A DNA stretch of 64,000 bases from Acidobacteriota bacterium (GTDB lineage: Bacteria > Acidobacteriota > JAAYUB01). The notes under the pieces are model-generated. The model was not told the DNA's origin. It searched no databases and saw only the letters and a program-made list of their open reading frames with translations. The translations under genes were made by a program, and so were the position numbers. Each line of letters begins with the position of its first letter. Positions within the stretch are counted from its first letter, which is position 1. Location: assembly GCA_018001935.1 (NCBI GenBank), contig JAGNHB010000001.1, positions 1 through 64,000 of the forward strand, in the 5' to 3' direction. Of the stretch, positions 1 through 8,638 are shown in pieces.

Positions 1-402
1 CTGCTGGGGGCGTTCGAGCGGATCGTGGGTTTCGAGCTGGTGCTGTCGCGGGGGACGCCGTTCCGGTTCGACGGGTTGCGGGCGCTGGAGCAGGCGTACG
101 GGCGGCAGGTGTTCCCGGTGGTTGAGCCCGGGGGCACGCACGTGCGGCTGATCAACAAGAGCGACGCGCCGATGGCGGCGACGGTGAAAGCGTACGGAGC
201 GGACGGGCTGCTGCTGGGGACGTACCCGGTGGCGCTGGCGAAGAACGCGAAGGCGGACGTGGACGTGACGGCGGCGATCCCGACGGACGGGGTGATGGCG
301 TGGCTGCTGGTGGAGGGGAACAACATCTTCACGGCGCACGCATTCATCGAGACGTCGGACGGGAAGCGGCTGGTGACCTACGCCGGGGTGCCGCTGTACT
401 GA
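1..402 (+). CDS. C-terminal part of a large protein (5' end outside window)
   Basis: The reading frame is open from the first base and ends at 402, so only about the last 133 residues are visible. They look like a secreted or surface protein made of small beta-rich modules: short strands with many Gly, Val and Ala, and no cysteine. The segment HVRLINKSDAPMAATVKAYG resembles an immunoglobulin-like or fibre-type module. The codons are extremely G+C-rich (nearly all third positions G or C). A strong terminator follows at 456-483, so this is the end of a transcription unit. I do not recognise the family, and function cannot be assigned from the tail. Confidence 0.6.
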   Translation: MLGAFERIVGFELVLSRGTPFRFDGLRALEQAYGRQVFPVVEPGGTHVRLINKSDAPMAATVKAYGADGLLLGTYPVALAKNAKADVDVTAAIPTDGVMAWLLVEGNNIFTAHAFIETSDGKRLVTYAGVPLY

Positions 403-455
403 CCCGGCGGCGAGGGCCGGCCCGCGACCCGGGGCCGGCCGACCGCACCCTCCCA

Positions 456-483
456 GGGCGGGCCCCCCGGCCCGCCCTTTTTT
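456..483 (+). terminator. Rho-independent terminator
   Basis: A perfect 9-bp G+C stem (456-464 with 469-477) with a CCCC loop is followed directly by six T residues (478-483). It lies 54 bases after the stop of the first gene and 20 bases before thiD, separating the two transcription units. Confidence 0.85.
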
Positions 484-502
484 CAAAGGATGAAGCGATA
501 CG

Positions 503-1375
503 ATGCGCGCCCGAAAACGTGACGACCACGACCACCCCGAAGGCAAGAAATTCCGCGACCTGCTCAAACAGCGACCGTTCCGCTCCATCCTGGTCAAGCC
601 GAAGGTCTTCAAGGCCCTGACCGTGGCCGGCTCGGACCCGTCCGGCGGGGCGGGCATCCAGGCCGACCTGAAGACCTTCACCAACTTCGAGGTCTACGGC
701 TGCGCCGCGATCACCGCCCTGACGGCCCAGAACACCCGGGGGGTCGGCGGGATCTTCCCCGTGGAGCCGGACTTCATCCGCCGGCAGGTGGAGATGGTCC
801 TGGACGACCTCGGTCCCATGCCGGTCAAGACCGGGATGCTGGCGGACGGGAAGGCGGTGGAGGCCGTCATCGACTGCATCGACCGCTTCCGGCTCGGCCA
901 GGTGGTGGTGGACCCCGTCATGGTGGCCACCAGCCAGGATTCCCTCGTCCTGGAGGACACCCGGGACGCCCTTCGCCGGCTGATCGGGAAGGCGTTGCTG
1001 GTGACGCCCAACCTGGAGGAGGCCCGGGCCCTGACCGGGAAGGACGTCCACGACGCCGAGGGGATGCGGGAAGCCGCCCTGGAAATCCACCGGTGGGGAG
1101 TGAAGAACATCCTCATCAAGGGGGGGCACCTCACCGACGACGCCACCGACCTGTTCTTCGACGGCTCGGAGTTCACCCTGCTCACGGAGAAGCGCATCCC
1201 CGGAGGGGAGACCCACGGCACCGGGTGCAGTTACTCCGCGGCCATCACCTCGGGGCTGGCCAAGGGGATGACGCTTCTCGACGCCGTGATCAACGGGAAG
1301 ATCTTCATCACCCGCGCCCTCAAGTTCGCCCTCGAGGTGGGCGGCGGGGCGAGGGTGCTGAATTTTTTCATCTGA
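503..1375 (+). CDS. thiD: Hydroxymethylpyrimidine/phosphomethylpyrimidine kinase
   Basis: Ribokinase-superfamily enzyme of thiamine biosynthesis that phosphorylates HMP and HMP-P in the cytoplasm. About 290 residues, slightly longer than the usual 260-270 because of a basic N-terminal extension of about 30 residues before the family start. The signature VAGSDPSGGAGIQADLK follows the extension. The C-terminal anion-hole and catalytic motif GTGCSYSAAITSGLAKG is intact. The ATG at 503 follows an AAAGGA ribosome-binding site and the terminator at 456-483. No other thi genes are nearby, so this could serve salvage. A hexamer repeat array starts about 25 bases after its stop codon. Confidence 0.9.
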   Translation: MRARKRDDHDHPEGKKFRDLLKQRPFRSILVKPKVFKALTVAGSDPSGGAGIQADLKTFTNFEVYGCAAITALTAQNTRGVGGIFPVEPDFIRRQVEMVLDDLGPMPVKTGMLADGKAVEAVIDCIDRFRLGQVVVDPVMVATSQDSLVLEDTRDALRRLIGKALLVTPNLEEARALTGKDVHDAEGMREAALEIHRWGVKNILIKGGHLTDDATDLFFDGSEFTLLTEKRIPGGETHGTGCSYSAAITSGLAKGMTLLDAVINGKIFITRALKFALEVGGGARVLNFFI

Positions 1376-1400
1376 CCCCCTGTCTCTTCCCAAAGAACAC

Positions 1401-1600
1401 ATCGGGGTCGGTATCGGTATCGGAATCGCAGTCGCAATCGGTATCGGTATCGCAGTCGCAATCGCAGTCGCAATCGCTTTCGGTAGCGCAATTCGAACTC
1501 GACCCTTCCCGTGATGGCGACAGCGACCCCGATAGCGATTGCGATACCGATTGCGATACCGATAGCGATACCGATAGCGATACCGATTGCGATTCCGATG
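1401..1600. repeat. Hexamer repeat arrays in inverted orientation
   Basis: About 200 bases between thiD and the MoxR gene. The left arm (about 1401-1490) is a run of TCGGTA, TCGCAA, TCGCAG and TCGGAA hexamers. The right arm (about 1515-1600) is built of the reverse complements (GATACC, GATTGC, GATAGC). The two arms could pair into one very long imperfect hairpin around a 25-base centre. The arms contain almost no stop codons in any frame, which creates spurious reading frames. The left arm shares the junction GGGGTCGGTATCGG with the module downstream of the radical SAM gene at 32820. Confidence 0.9.
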
Positions 1601-1638
1601 CATCGAAGAAACTTGTTACATGAGGACCGAGGGAGAAA

Positions 1639-2580
1639 GTGACTGAAACCGAACAGATTCGCAAACTCAAGGACAACATCGGCAAGGCCCTCTTCGGCAA
1701 GGACGACGTGGCGGAACTCGCCATCATCAGCCTCCTGTCGGGGGGACACTTGCTGATCGAAGACGTTCCCGGCGTGGGGAAGACCACCCTCGCCCACGCC
1801 CTGGCGCGCTCCATCGACGGCACCTTCAAGCGGATCCAGTTCACCAGCGACCTCCTGCCCTCCGACATAGTCGGGGTGTCGATCCTCGACGGCGACCAGA
1901 AGACCTTCCACTTCCGGCCGGGCCCCGTCTTCGCCAACATCGTCCTGGCCGACGAGATCAACCGGGCCACGCCGAAAACCCAGAGCGCCCTGCTGGAGGC
2001 CATGAACGAACGCCGGGTCACGCTGGACAACGAGACCCACTCCCTCCCGGCGCCTTTCCTGGTCCTGGCCACCGAGAACCCCGTGGAGTACCACGGCACC
2101 TTTCCCCTCCCGGAGTCCCAGATGGACCGGTTCTTCATGCGGATCCGGATCGGGTACCCCGGCGTGGAGGACGAAAAGCGCATCCTGACGGACTTGCGGG
2201 GCCAGGACGCCCTGAACGGCCTGGAGCCCGTGATGAAGGCCCAGGAGGTGATCGCCCTCTCCGAGGCGATCGAGCGGACCGCCATGGACGAGAGCATCCT
2301 GGATTACATCCTGGCCATCGTCACGGAGACCCGGAAACGGGAACCGTTCCACGTGGGGATCAGCCCCCGCGGGTCCCAGGCCCTGCACCGGGCGGCCAAG
2401 GCCCACGCCCTGCTGGAGGGGAGGACCTTCTGCATCCCGGACGACGTCAAGTCCATGGCGGTGCCCGTCCTGTCCCACCGCGTCATCCTCAAGCGGAGGT
2501 TCTCCCGCATCTACAACATGCGCGAGGAGGCCGAGACCGCCATCCTGGAACTGCTCGAGAGCCTCCCCGTCCCGGTCTGA
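1639..2580 (+). CDS. MoxR-family AAA+ ATPase
   Basis: About 313 residues, the normal length for MoxR ATPases, which act as chaperones for metal or complex insertion into partner proteins. Visible motifs are Walker A GVPGVGKTT (about residue 45), Walker B VLADEINRA and the C-terminal lid region with HVGISPRGSQALHRAAKA. The start is the GTG at 1639 preceded by GGGAGAAA. Normally a DUF58/von Willebrand-type gene follows MoxR. Here the next gene is a histidine kinase, so the partner is missing or elsewhere. The gene is preceded by the inverted hexamer array. Confidence 0.9.
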   Translation: MTETEQIRKLKDNIGKALFGKDDVAELAIISLLSGGHLLIEDVPGVGKTTLAHALARSIDGTFKRIQFTSDLLPSDIVGVSILDGDQKTFHFRPGPVFANIVLADEINRATPKTQSALLEAMNERRVTLDNETHSLPAPFLVLATENPVEYHGTFPLPESQMDRFFMRIRIGYPGVEDEKRILTDLRGQDALNGLEPVMKAQEVIALSEAIERTAMDESILDYILAIVTETRKREPFHVGISPRGSQALHRAAKAHALLEGRTFCIPDDVKSMAVPVLSHRVILKRRFSRIYNMREEAETAILELLESLPVPV

Positions 2581-2778
2581 GCAGGGCCGCGCTCTCCCCG
2601 GAAACAGACGCGGGAGGCGTGACCTTCCGGGAGCGGAAAAAGCCGAAGGATTTACCGCCGGCTCACGCGCGCGGCGCCGGCGGTTCCCGGGGCGCACGGA
2701 CCGCGTGCCCCGCCGCCTCCCCGCGAAAGCTTCGTGACACCCCCTCCGTTTGATCGTCCATGCAACCCTGAATTGTGG

Positions 2779-2784
2779 TATGAT
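2779..2784 (+). promoter_or_regulatory. Possible extended -10 promoter element
   Basis: TATGAT preceded by TGG (extended -10 form) lies in a locally A+T-rich patch, 44 bases before the ATG of the hybrid kinase. No convincing -35 hexamer is present at 16-18 bases. Confidence 0.35.
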
Positions 2785-2827
2785 TTATCCGGTTGTTTCC
2801 AAACGTCCGCGTTCACGGGTACCCCTC

Positions 2828-4618
2828 ATGAAGAAACTGACACCGGTACGGATCGTCGCCTTTCAGGCCCTGGTCCTGGTCGCGCTCCTGGCCCTGGCCC
2901 AGGCGATCCTGAGGGCCCTCGGCCAGAGCCCCGACCTCGGGGGCCTGCCCGGCCTTGTTGCCGTTGCCCTGCCGATCGGGCTATCGGCCGGTTTTCTCCA
3001 CGTCCTGATCGCGTGGCAGAACGCCGATCTGCACCGCACCCAGCTGCGGCTCCGGGAATCGCTCGAACTCTTCGACCTGACCCTCGGCGCCCTGGAGGAG
3101 GCGGTGCTGTTGCTCGACCCCGAGACCGGGGTGATCGTCCAGAGCAACGACGCGGTCCGGAAGATCTTCGGGTACGAGGAAACCGAGATTCACGGGCAGG
3201 ACACGCGGAGGCTCCACACGGGCGACGACGCGTTCACCCGCTTCGAGGAGGAGATGAAGCGGACCACGGGGACCATGGGTTTCCTGCGGACCGAGTGCGA
3301 GATGAAACGCAAGAACGGCGAGTGTTTCCCCGCGGAACTCTTCATTCGCCCCAACCGGAAGCGCGGCGGACCGTTCCGGGTCATCTGCGTGATCCGGGAC
3401 CTCACCGAGAAGAAGCGCATGGAAGCCGAGGCCGCGCGGGTGCAGCGACTGGAGTCCCTGGCGTTGATGGCCGGCGGGATCGCTCATGATTTCAACAACA
3501 TGATCACTGCCATCCTCGGGAACCTCGACCTGGCCCGCATGCCCCTGCCCCCGGGCGGCGAGACCCACGCCCGGCTCACCGAAGCCGAGGCCGCCACGCT
3601 CAACGCGAAGGAACTGGCCCGCCAGCTGCTCACCTTCGCCAAGGGGGGAGACCCGGTCCGGAAGGTGACCCAGCTGGAACCGGTGATCCGTCAACTGGTC
3701 GGCCTGTCGGTCCGGGGATCGAACGTGAAGGCCGCCGTGTCCATCGCCCCGGGTTTGTGGCCCGTCGAGGCCGACGAGGGGCAGATCGGCCAGGTGATCG
3801 CCAACCTGGTGGTCAACGCGGTCCAGGCCATGCCCGAAGGCGGGGAGATCCGGGTCCGTGCGGAGAACTTCGTCGTGGAGTCCTCCCGGGTCCTTCCGCT
3901 GCGAGAGGGGCGGTACCTGAAGATCACCTTCCGCGACGAGGGCGTCGGGATCGCCCGGGAGCACCTGCCGCGGATCTTCGACCCGTACTTCACCACGAAA
4001 CCCGACGGGAGCGGGCTCGGGCTCGCCACCTGCTACACCATCATCCTCAAGCACGACGGGTTCATCGACGTGGAGTCCTGGGTGGGGACCGGCTCCCTGT
4101 TCACCGTCTACCTCCCGGCCACCGGGGGCGTGGCCCGTCGCAGCCGGGAGGCGCGGGCCGTCCCGATTCGCGGGGCCGGCCGCGTCCTCGTCATGGACGA
4201 CGAGATGGTGGTTCGCAGCGTCGTCGGCGAACTGGCCCGGACGCTCGGCTACCGTGTCGTCTGCGCCTCCGGCGGCGAGCAGGCCGTGGAACTCTTCCAG
4301 CGCTGGGCGGACGAGGGCGAGCCCTTCGACGCGGTGATCCTCGACCTGACCGTGCCGGGCGGCATGGGGGCCCGGGAGGCGGTCCGGAAGATCCTCGCGA
4401 TCGACGGGGAAGCCCGGGTCATCGTCTCGAGCGGGTATTCCGACAACCCCGTCCTGCGGGACTTCAAGGCCCACGGTTTCTGCGATTCCATCACCAAACC
4501 CTACACCAGTCTCGAGTTGAGCCGGGTCCTGAACCGGGTGACGGGAAGCGGGGACGTCCCGGAAGACGGGGAACGGGACCCCGGTTCCGGGCCGGCCGGG
4601 GAGCAGGGCGACCCATGA
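2828..4618 (+). CDS. PAS-containing hybrid histidine kinase/response regulator
   Basis: About 596 residues from the ATG at 2828. A TTG at 2750 in the same frame would add 26 residues with no hydrophobic character and is less likely. Two membrane helices lie near residues 8-28 and 40-60, followed by a PAS domain (about 75-190, NDAVRKIFGYEE) and the HisKA H-box with GGIAHDFNNMITAILGN (His near 219). The HATPase_c domain shows DEGVGIAREHLPRIFDPYFT and GSGLGLATC, and the C-terminal receiver has a phosphoacceptor Asp in VILDLTVPG (near 507). The stop overlaps the start of the next kinase by ATGA, so sensor and Ser/Thr kinase are translationally coupled. There is no output domain, so signal transfer probably goes to another protein. 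Confidence 0.9.
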   Translation: MKKLTPVRIVAFQALVLVALLALAQAILRALGQSPDLGGLPGLVAVALPIGLSAGFLHVLIAWQNADLHRTQLRLRESLELFDLTLGALEEAVLLLDPETGVIVQSNDAVRKIFGYEETEIHGQDTRRLHTGDDAFTRFEEEMKRTTGTMGFLRTECEMKRKNGECFPAELFIRPNRKRGGPFRVICVIRDLTEKKRMEAEAARVQRLESLALMAGGIAHDFNNMITAILGNLDLARMPLPPGGETHARLTEAEAATLNAKELARQLLTFAKGGDPVRKVTQLEPVIRQLVGLSVRGSNVKAAVSIAPGLWPVEADEGQIGQVIANLVVNAVQAMPEGGEIRVRAENFVVESSRVLPLREGRYLKITFRDEGVGIAREHLPRIFDPYFTTKPDGSGLGLATCYTIILKHDGFIDVESWVGTGSLFTVYLPATGGVARRSREARAVPIRGAGRVLVMDDEMVVRSVVGELARTLGYRVVCASGGEQAVELFQRWADEGEPFDAVILDLTVPGGMGAREAVRKILAIDGEARVIVSSGYSDNPVLRDFKAHGFCDSITKPYTSLELSRVLNRVTGSGDVPEDGERDPGSGPAGEQGDP

Positions 4619-6222
4619 AAGGCCGTGAGGACTACCGGCTGGCCCACCTGCGGGACCTGCTGGGCGGGCAGTACCGGTTCGAGGGAGTCCTCGGCGAGGG
4701 CGGTTCCGCCGTCGTCTACCGGGTCACCAACCTCCGCCTCGGCCGCTTCGAGGCGCTGAAGGTCCTCACCACGGGCCGCCCGGACGACCCGGGGTTCGGG
4801 GTGCGCTTCACCAACGAGGCGAAGCTGGCCGCCACCCTGGACCACCCCAACATCGTCAAGGTCTACGACTTCGGCATCGACGAGGGGATCTTCTGGTACA
4901 CCATGCAGTACGTCGACGGGCCCACGCTGGACCGGGTCTACCGGTCCACCGGCCCCCTGATCGAGCGGGCGATCGCCCAGATCGCCGTGCCGCTCCTCGA
5001 CGCCCTCGACTACATCCACCGGAACCGGATCGTGCACCGGGACATCAAGCCGGCCAACATCATCATCGACGAGGCCTGCCGCCCCTACCTGATGGACTTC
5101 GGGATCGCCCGTTCCGCGGACGCCATGAAGCTGACCCAGACGGGGATCCTCGTGGGGACCCCGGTCTACCTGTCCCCCGAGGTGGTGTCGGGCCTCGAGC
5201 CCGACGGCCAGTCGGACATCTACTCGCTCGGGGTGACCTTCTACGAGCTGCTGACCGGGGAGTTTCCCTTCCCGGCCGCCTCGACGGTCCAGGCGATCTT
5301 CTCCCGGATGCACGGCGACCCCGTGCCCCTGTCCGAACGGCGGCCGGAGATGGACCCCCGGCACGAGGCCATCATCATGCGCTCCCTGGAACGGGAGCGG
5401 GGAGACCGTTACCCGAACGCCGGGCGGATGCGGGACGATTACCTCGCCCTTCTCCGCGCGGTGGGGGAACCGCCGGGGCCTGCCCTGGAAGCCTCCTTCG
5501 GGACGAAACTGTGGCTGGGAAACGAGATCGTCCCGACGGAAGGCGCGCTCTACGACCCCACCCTGCGGGCCCGCATCGCCCCGGTACGCCGGTGGCGCAA
5601 ACCGCCGGGGAAGCGCCTGCTGACCTGGGCCGTCGGCCTGACGGGCCTGGTGGCGGTGGCGATCGTCCTGCTGTGGGCCGCCTGGGACCGCTCGCCCTCG
5701 GGTCCGGCGGGCGGTGAGGCCCCTTCGGCGCCCGGGGCCGCGGGGAAATCCCCTTCCGTTTCCGGGACGCCGTCGGCTTCCGTGGTCATCCCCGCCGCCG
5801 ACGGCCGCAACGCGTCCCGGCCCGCCGCGGAGGCCGGTGCAACAAGCCCGGCCCCGGCTCGGAAACCGGCGGCGAGCGGGCCGCCCGCGTCGGGGGATGC
5901 CCGGCGGGCCGGTCCTCTCCCCGGGGCTTCCGCACCGGAGCCCCTCGTCCGCCGGCCCGTCCGACCGCCGCAACTGCTGGACCGTGCCACGATCCGGCTG
6001 CCCGAGGGTATCCCGGAGGGTTGCCGGGGCCGGACCGTCAGCGTGTCCGTCATTGTCGGGGAGGACGGCCGGGTGAAGACGTCCCGGGTGCTGTCGGCGG
6101 TTGCCCCGGAGTGTGGCCGGGCCGCCCTCCAGGCCGTCGCGCGATACGTCTTCAAACCGGCGGTGGACGCCCGGGGCCAACCGGTCGAGGCCGCCACCGC
6201 CGTCTCCGTGGAACTGTTCTGA
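4615..6222 (+). CDS. Hanks-type Ser/Thr protein kinase with TonB-like C-terminal domain
   Basis: About 535 residues. The kinase domain occupies roughly residues 20-290, with GEGGSAVVY glycine loop, Lys49, HRDIKPAN (about 141-148) and DFG (161-163) all intact, so it should be active. A single membrane helix follows (about 335-358, LLTWAVGLTGLVAVAIVLLW), then an Ala/Pro/Ser-rich linker. The last 80 residues (from PPQLLDRATIRLPEG) have the TonB C-terminal pattern VSVIVGEDGRVKTSRVL and YVFKPAVDARGQPVE. The kinase would be cytoplasmic and the TonB-like domain periplasmic. The start overlaps the histidine kinase stop (ATGA), and an OmpA-like lipoprotein follows 13 bases downstream. The cluster probably senses or transmits an envelope signal. 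The TonB domain may bind a protein rather than transduce energy, because no ExbBD is present. Confidence 0.85.
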   Translation: MKGREDYRLAHLRDLLGGQYRFEGVLGEGGSAVVYRVTNLRLGRFEALKVLTTGRPDDPGFGVRFTNEAKLAATLDHPNIVKVYDFGIDEGIFWYTMQYVDGPTLDRVYRSTGPLIERAIAQIAVPLLDALDYIHRNRIVHRDIKPANIIIDEACRPYLMDFGIARSADAMKLTQTGILVGTPVYLSPEVVSGLEPDGQSDIYSLGVTFYELLTGEFPFPAASTVQAIFSRMHGDPVPLSERRPEMDPRHEAIIMRSLERERGDRYPNAGRMRDDYLALLRAVGEPPGPALEASFGTKLWLGNEIVPTEGALYDPTLRARIAPVRRWRKPPGKRLLTWAVGLTGLVAVAIVLLWAAWDRSPSGPAGGEAPSAPGAAGKSPSVSGTPSASVVIPAADGRNASRPAAEAGATSPAPARKPAASGPPASGDARRAGPLPGASAPEPLVRRPVRPPQLLDRATIRLPEGIPEGCRGRTVSVSVIVGEDGRVKTSRVLSAVAPECGRAALQAVARYVFKPAVDARGQPVEAATAVSVELF

Positions 6223-6235
6223 AAGGGAGGACCTC

Positions 6236-6976
6236 ATGAGGCAGATCGTCTGGCCCGCGCTCGTGACCCTGACCCTGGCGGCCGCCCTGTCCGGCTGCTC
6301 GCCCGCGAAGAAGCCGGTGGAGGCGAAGCCCGCCCCGCAGGCGCCCCAGCCGCCGCCGCCCCCGCTGCAGCCGGTGGAGCCCGGCATCGAGGCGGAGGTG
6401 GTCTCGCTCCCGGAGAAGGCCGTGGTGATCTACCGGGAAAGGGAGTTCGGGGAAACCCCGGTGAACCTCCACCTGACCGACCTCGGGGACCTTTCCCGGG
6501 TGGTTGCCCGAAGAGACGGCAAGGACTACGTGGAGAAGCGGGTGCGGATCCTGTCCCCGGAACGCGTGCAGATCACCTTCCGTTTCGGCGAGCCCACCGG
6601 CAGCCTCAAGGCCCTGGGCTTTGCGAAGGCGGTGGTCTTCGACTACTCCGACCGGGCGGTCTTCGACGTGGACAAGGCGGACCTCAAGCCGGAGGTCCTC
6701 CCGGTCCTCGAACTGCAGGCGGCATTCCTGGTGCAACATTTCGGGGACGTCCCGGTCTACGTCTGCGGGCACACCGACAACACCGGGGGGAAGGCCCACA
6801 ACCTCGCCCTGTCCCTCGACCGGGCCCAAGCCGTGGCCGCCTGTCTCGAACGGCACCAGGTGCCCAAAGACCGGATGCGCGTCCAGGGATACGGGCCCGA
6901 CTACCCCCTGGACAGCAACGACACCCCCGAGGGTCGCGCCCTCAACCGGCGAACCGAGCTGGTCCTGCCGGAGTAA
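6236..6976 (+). CDS. OmpA-family peptidoglycan-associated lipoprotein
   Basis: About 246 residues. The start is the ATG at 6236 with GGGAGG upstream. A lipoprotein signal peptide ends in the lipobox LSGC (Cys about residue 20). A short Pro-rich linker follows, then a middle domain of about 90 residues, and a C-terminal OmpA domain with YVCGHTDNTGGKAHNLALS, RAQAVAACL and YGPDYPLDSNDT...GRALNRRTEL. This domain binds peptidoglycan in the Pal/OmpA family, so the protein should tether the outer membrane to the wall. It is 13 bases after the kinase gene and very likely co-transcribed with it. Confidence 0.88.
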   Translation: MRQIVWPALVTLTLAAALSGCSPAKKPVEAKPAPQAPQPPPPPLQPVEPGIEAEVVSLPEKAVVIYREREFGETPVNLHLTDLGDLSRVVARRDGKDYVEKRVRILSPERVQITFRFGEPTGSLKALGFAKAVVFDYSDRAVFDVDKADLKPEVLPVLELQAAFLVQHFGDVPVYVCGHTDNTGGKAHNLALSLDRAQAVAACLERHQVPKDRMRVQGYGPDYPLDSNDTPEGRALNRRTELVLPE

Positions 6977-7186
6977 ACCCGTCGCCGGCGGGGGGCGGCC
7001 GGCCAGGGCGAGGGAAAACCCCGGCGGGCGACGCGTGCAACGGCCCGCGTCCCCGGGGGATGAACGAGGCATCGCCGACCGTGGCGTCGCCTGGCCGGGC
7101 GGCGAGACGAACAAAGGTATTCAACCCTTTTCCTGTTCGTTTTCCGACTGTTGCGGGGATGTCAAATTTGAGCGGAGGAGGTGTGC

Positions 7187-8326
7187 ATGGCTTTCGCGAA
7201 ATTCCGGAAATTCAAGGCCGCGGTGAAAAAGAGCCTCCCGGTTTTCGGCAAAGGGGAAAGGATTCTCCCCGAGCAACTCGACCGGTTCACGGAACAACTC
7301 ATGGCCGACCGGTCCTTCGACAGCGACGGCAAGGTTTACTGCCGGGACGGTTTCGCCTGCGTCAACCGGATCGGGCGGGGCCTCTACCAGGCCGTGGCCG
7401 TCCAGATCAACTCGTTCGGCAAGGGGGTGTTCTCCGATTCCATCACCCGCTTTGTGACCCCCATCCTGATGACGGTGCGCTTCCACAACCGGTTCTCGCT
7501 GCTGCGCGGGGATTTCCCGGACTGCGTCCTGTCCGTCGAGGAGTATTACCTCGGACGGCACTACTGCGGCAGCAAGGGCCCCCTGTGCAACCGGGATCAC
7601 TTCCAGGACTACGCCCAGGAGTTGTTCAGGGTCCCCGACAACGCGCCCATGGCCATCCAGCAGCTCGTCTACCAGTTGATGAATGCCAACTACCTCTGCC
7701 ATCACATCGCCGAGACCACCGCCTACGCCTTCGGCGCCTTCCACAACCACGCGCTCCACAAGGACCGGATGTGCTTCATGTCCTCCGGGTCCTCCTACGA
7801 TGAAGCCCGGAGGCAGCTCCGGATCGACATCGTCTCGGACTTCTCCGGGCGGAAGGTCACCAGCCGCTTCACCGTCCCCCAGTACGGGAAAATCACCGAG
7901 GGGGAAACCGAGTTCGCCGAACCCTACGACGTCCTCGAGTGGGAGGTCGGCATCGAGGGCCAAAAGGAGCGCTTCCTGCTGCCGTCGGGGTACCAGAAGG
8001 CCCAGCTCCGGAAGTTCCAGGGGTGCAACGTGGTCACCAGCCAGCACATGATCGAGTACATCCTCCAGGACTTCTTCAAGCTGATCAACATCTTCGTCAC
8101 GGCCGGCACCTACCAGACGCTGGAGTACATCTCCCGGGCCATGGTGGCCCGCCGGGAAAAACACATCGACGCCTTCTCCGCCTACATGAAGACGGCCACG
8201 TTCTGCCAGGGGTACTACCCCGACCGCGACCTCGACGGGGTGATCAACCGGAAGACCGACCAGTTCCCGGAGTTCAAGAAGGAGTTCTTCTACTCCATGT
8301 TCTTCCGCCCGCCGGTGCTGAAGTAG
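7187..8326 (+). CDS. Hypothetical protein, 379 residues, family not recognised
   Basis: The start is the ATG at 7187, placed by an excellent GGAGGAGGTG ribosome-binding site (a GTG two codons upstream is inside that site). No signal peptide and no convincing membrane helix are seen. The N-terminus is basic (KFRKFKAAVKKS). Composition is rich in Phe, Tyr and His with several Cys (CRDGFACVNRIG, HYCGSKGPLCN). Codon use matches its neighbours, so it is a real gene. It stands alone: about 210 bases after the OmpA-type gene and followed by a repeat-filled gap before convergent genes. I cannot name a family. Confidence 0.75.
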   Translation: MAFAKFRKFKAAVKKSLPVFGKGERILPEQLDRFTEQLMADRSFDSDGKVYCRDGFACVNRIGRGLYQAVAVQINSFGKGVFSDSITRFVTPILMTVRFHNRFSLLRGDFPDCVLSVEEYYLGRHYCGSKGPLCNRDHFQDYAQELFRVPDNAPMAIQQLVYQLMNANYLCHHIAETTAYAFGAFHNHALHKDRMCFMSSGSSYDEARRQLRIDIVSDFSGRKVTSRFTVPQYGKITEGETEFAEPYDVLEWEVGIEGQKERFLLPSGYQKAQLRKFQGCNVVTSQHMIEYILQDFFKLINIFVTAGTYQTLEYISRAMVARREKHIDAFSAYMKTATFCQGYYPDRDLDGVINRKTDQFPEFKKEFFYSMFFRPPVLK

Positions 8327-8359
8327 CCTGCGCGCGTGCGGCCGGGGAATCGTCCTGGG

Positions 8360-8501
8360 GAGTGCGGCGCGAAGGCTGCCGGAGCGCCGCTTTGAAACAG
8401 ACCCGAAAAGCAAGGCGCGCAGGCTGCCGGAGCGCCGTCTTCAGGGAGCGGCTGCGGACTTGGCGGGCCGCGCCGCTCCGGCAGCCTGCGCGCCGCACTC
8501 C
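8360..8501. repeat. REP-like dispersed repeat, three copies (gap 8327-8638)
   Basis: The 312-base gap between convergent genes contains two direct copies (8360-8394 and 8414-8440) and one inverted copy (8469-8501) of a G+C-rich element centred on GGCTGCCGGAGCGCCG. The same element recurs in inverted form at 32411-32481. The arms can pair into stable hairpins. Nothing coding is seen in the rest of the gap. Confidence 0.8.
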
Positions 8502-8638
8502 GCAAGGCGACCCGCGCGCTGCCGGCGATCGAGGGGGAGGTGAGGGTGTATTGGCGGCTCCCTCAGCAAAAGCACCTTGGAAATCCCGCTTTGGTTTGAG
8601 GGTAGCTGGCCCCTTCCGCTTCATCGTTTCCCGCTCGC

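Noticed and set aside
344..1603. Minus-strand frame through the hexamer array giving Arg-Tyr/Arg-Asn peptides
   Set aside because: The hexamers are nearly stop-free in all frames, so long frames arise by default; no start site and overlap with thiD.
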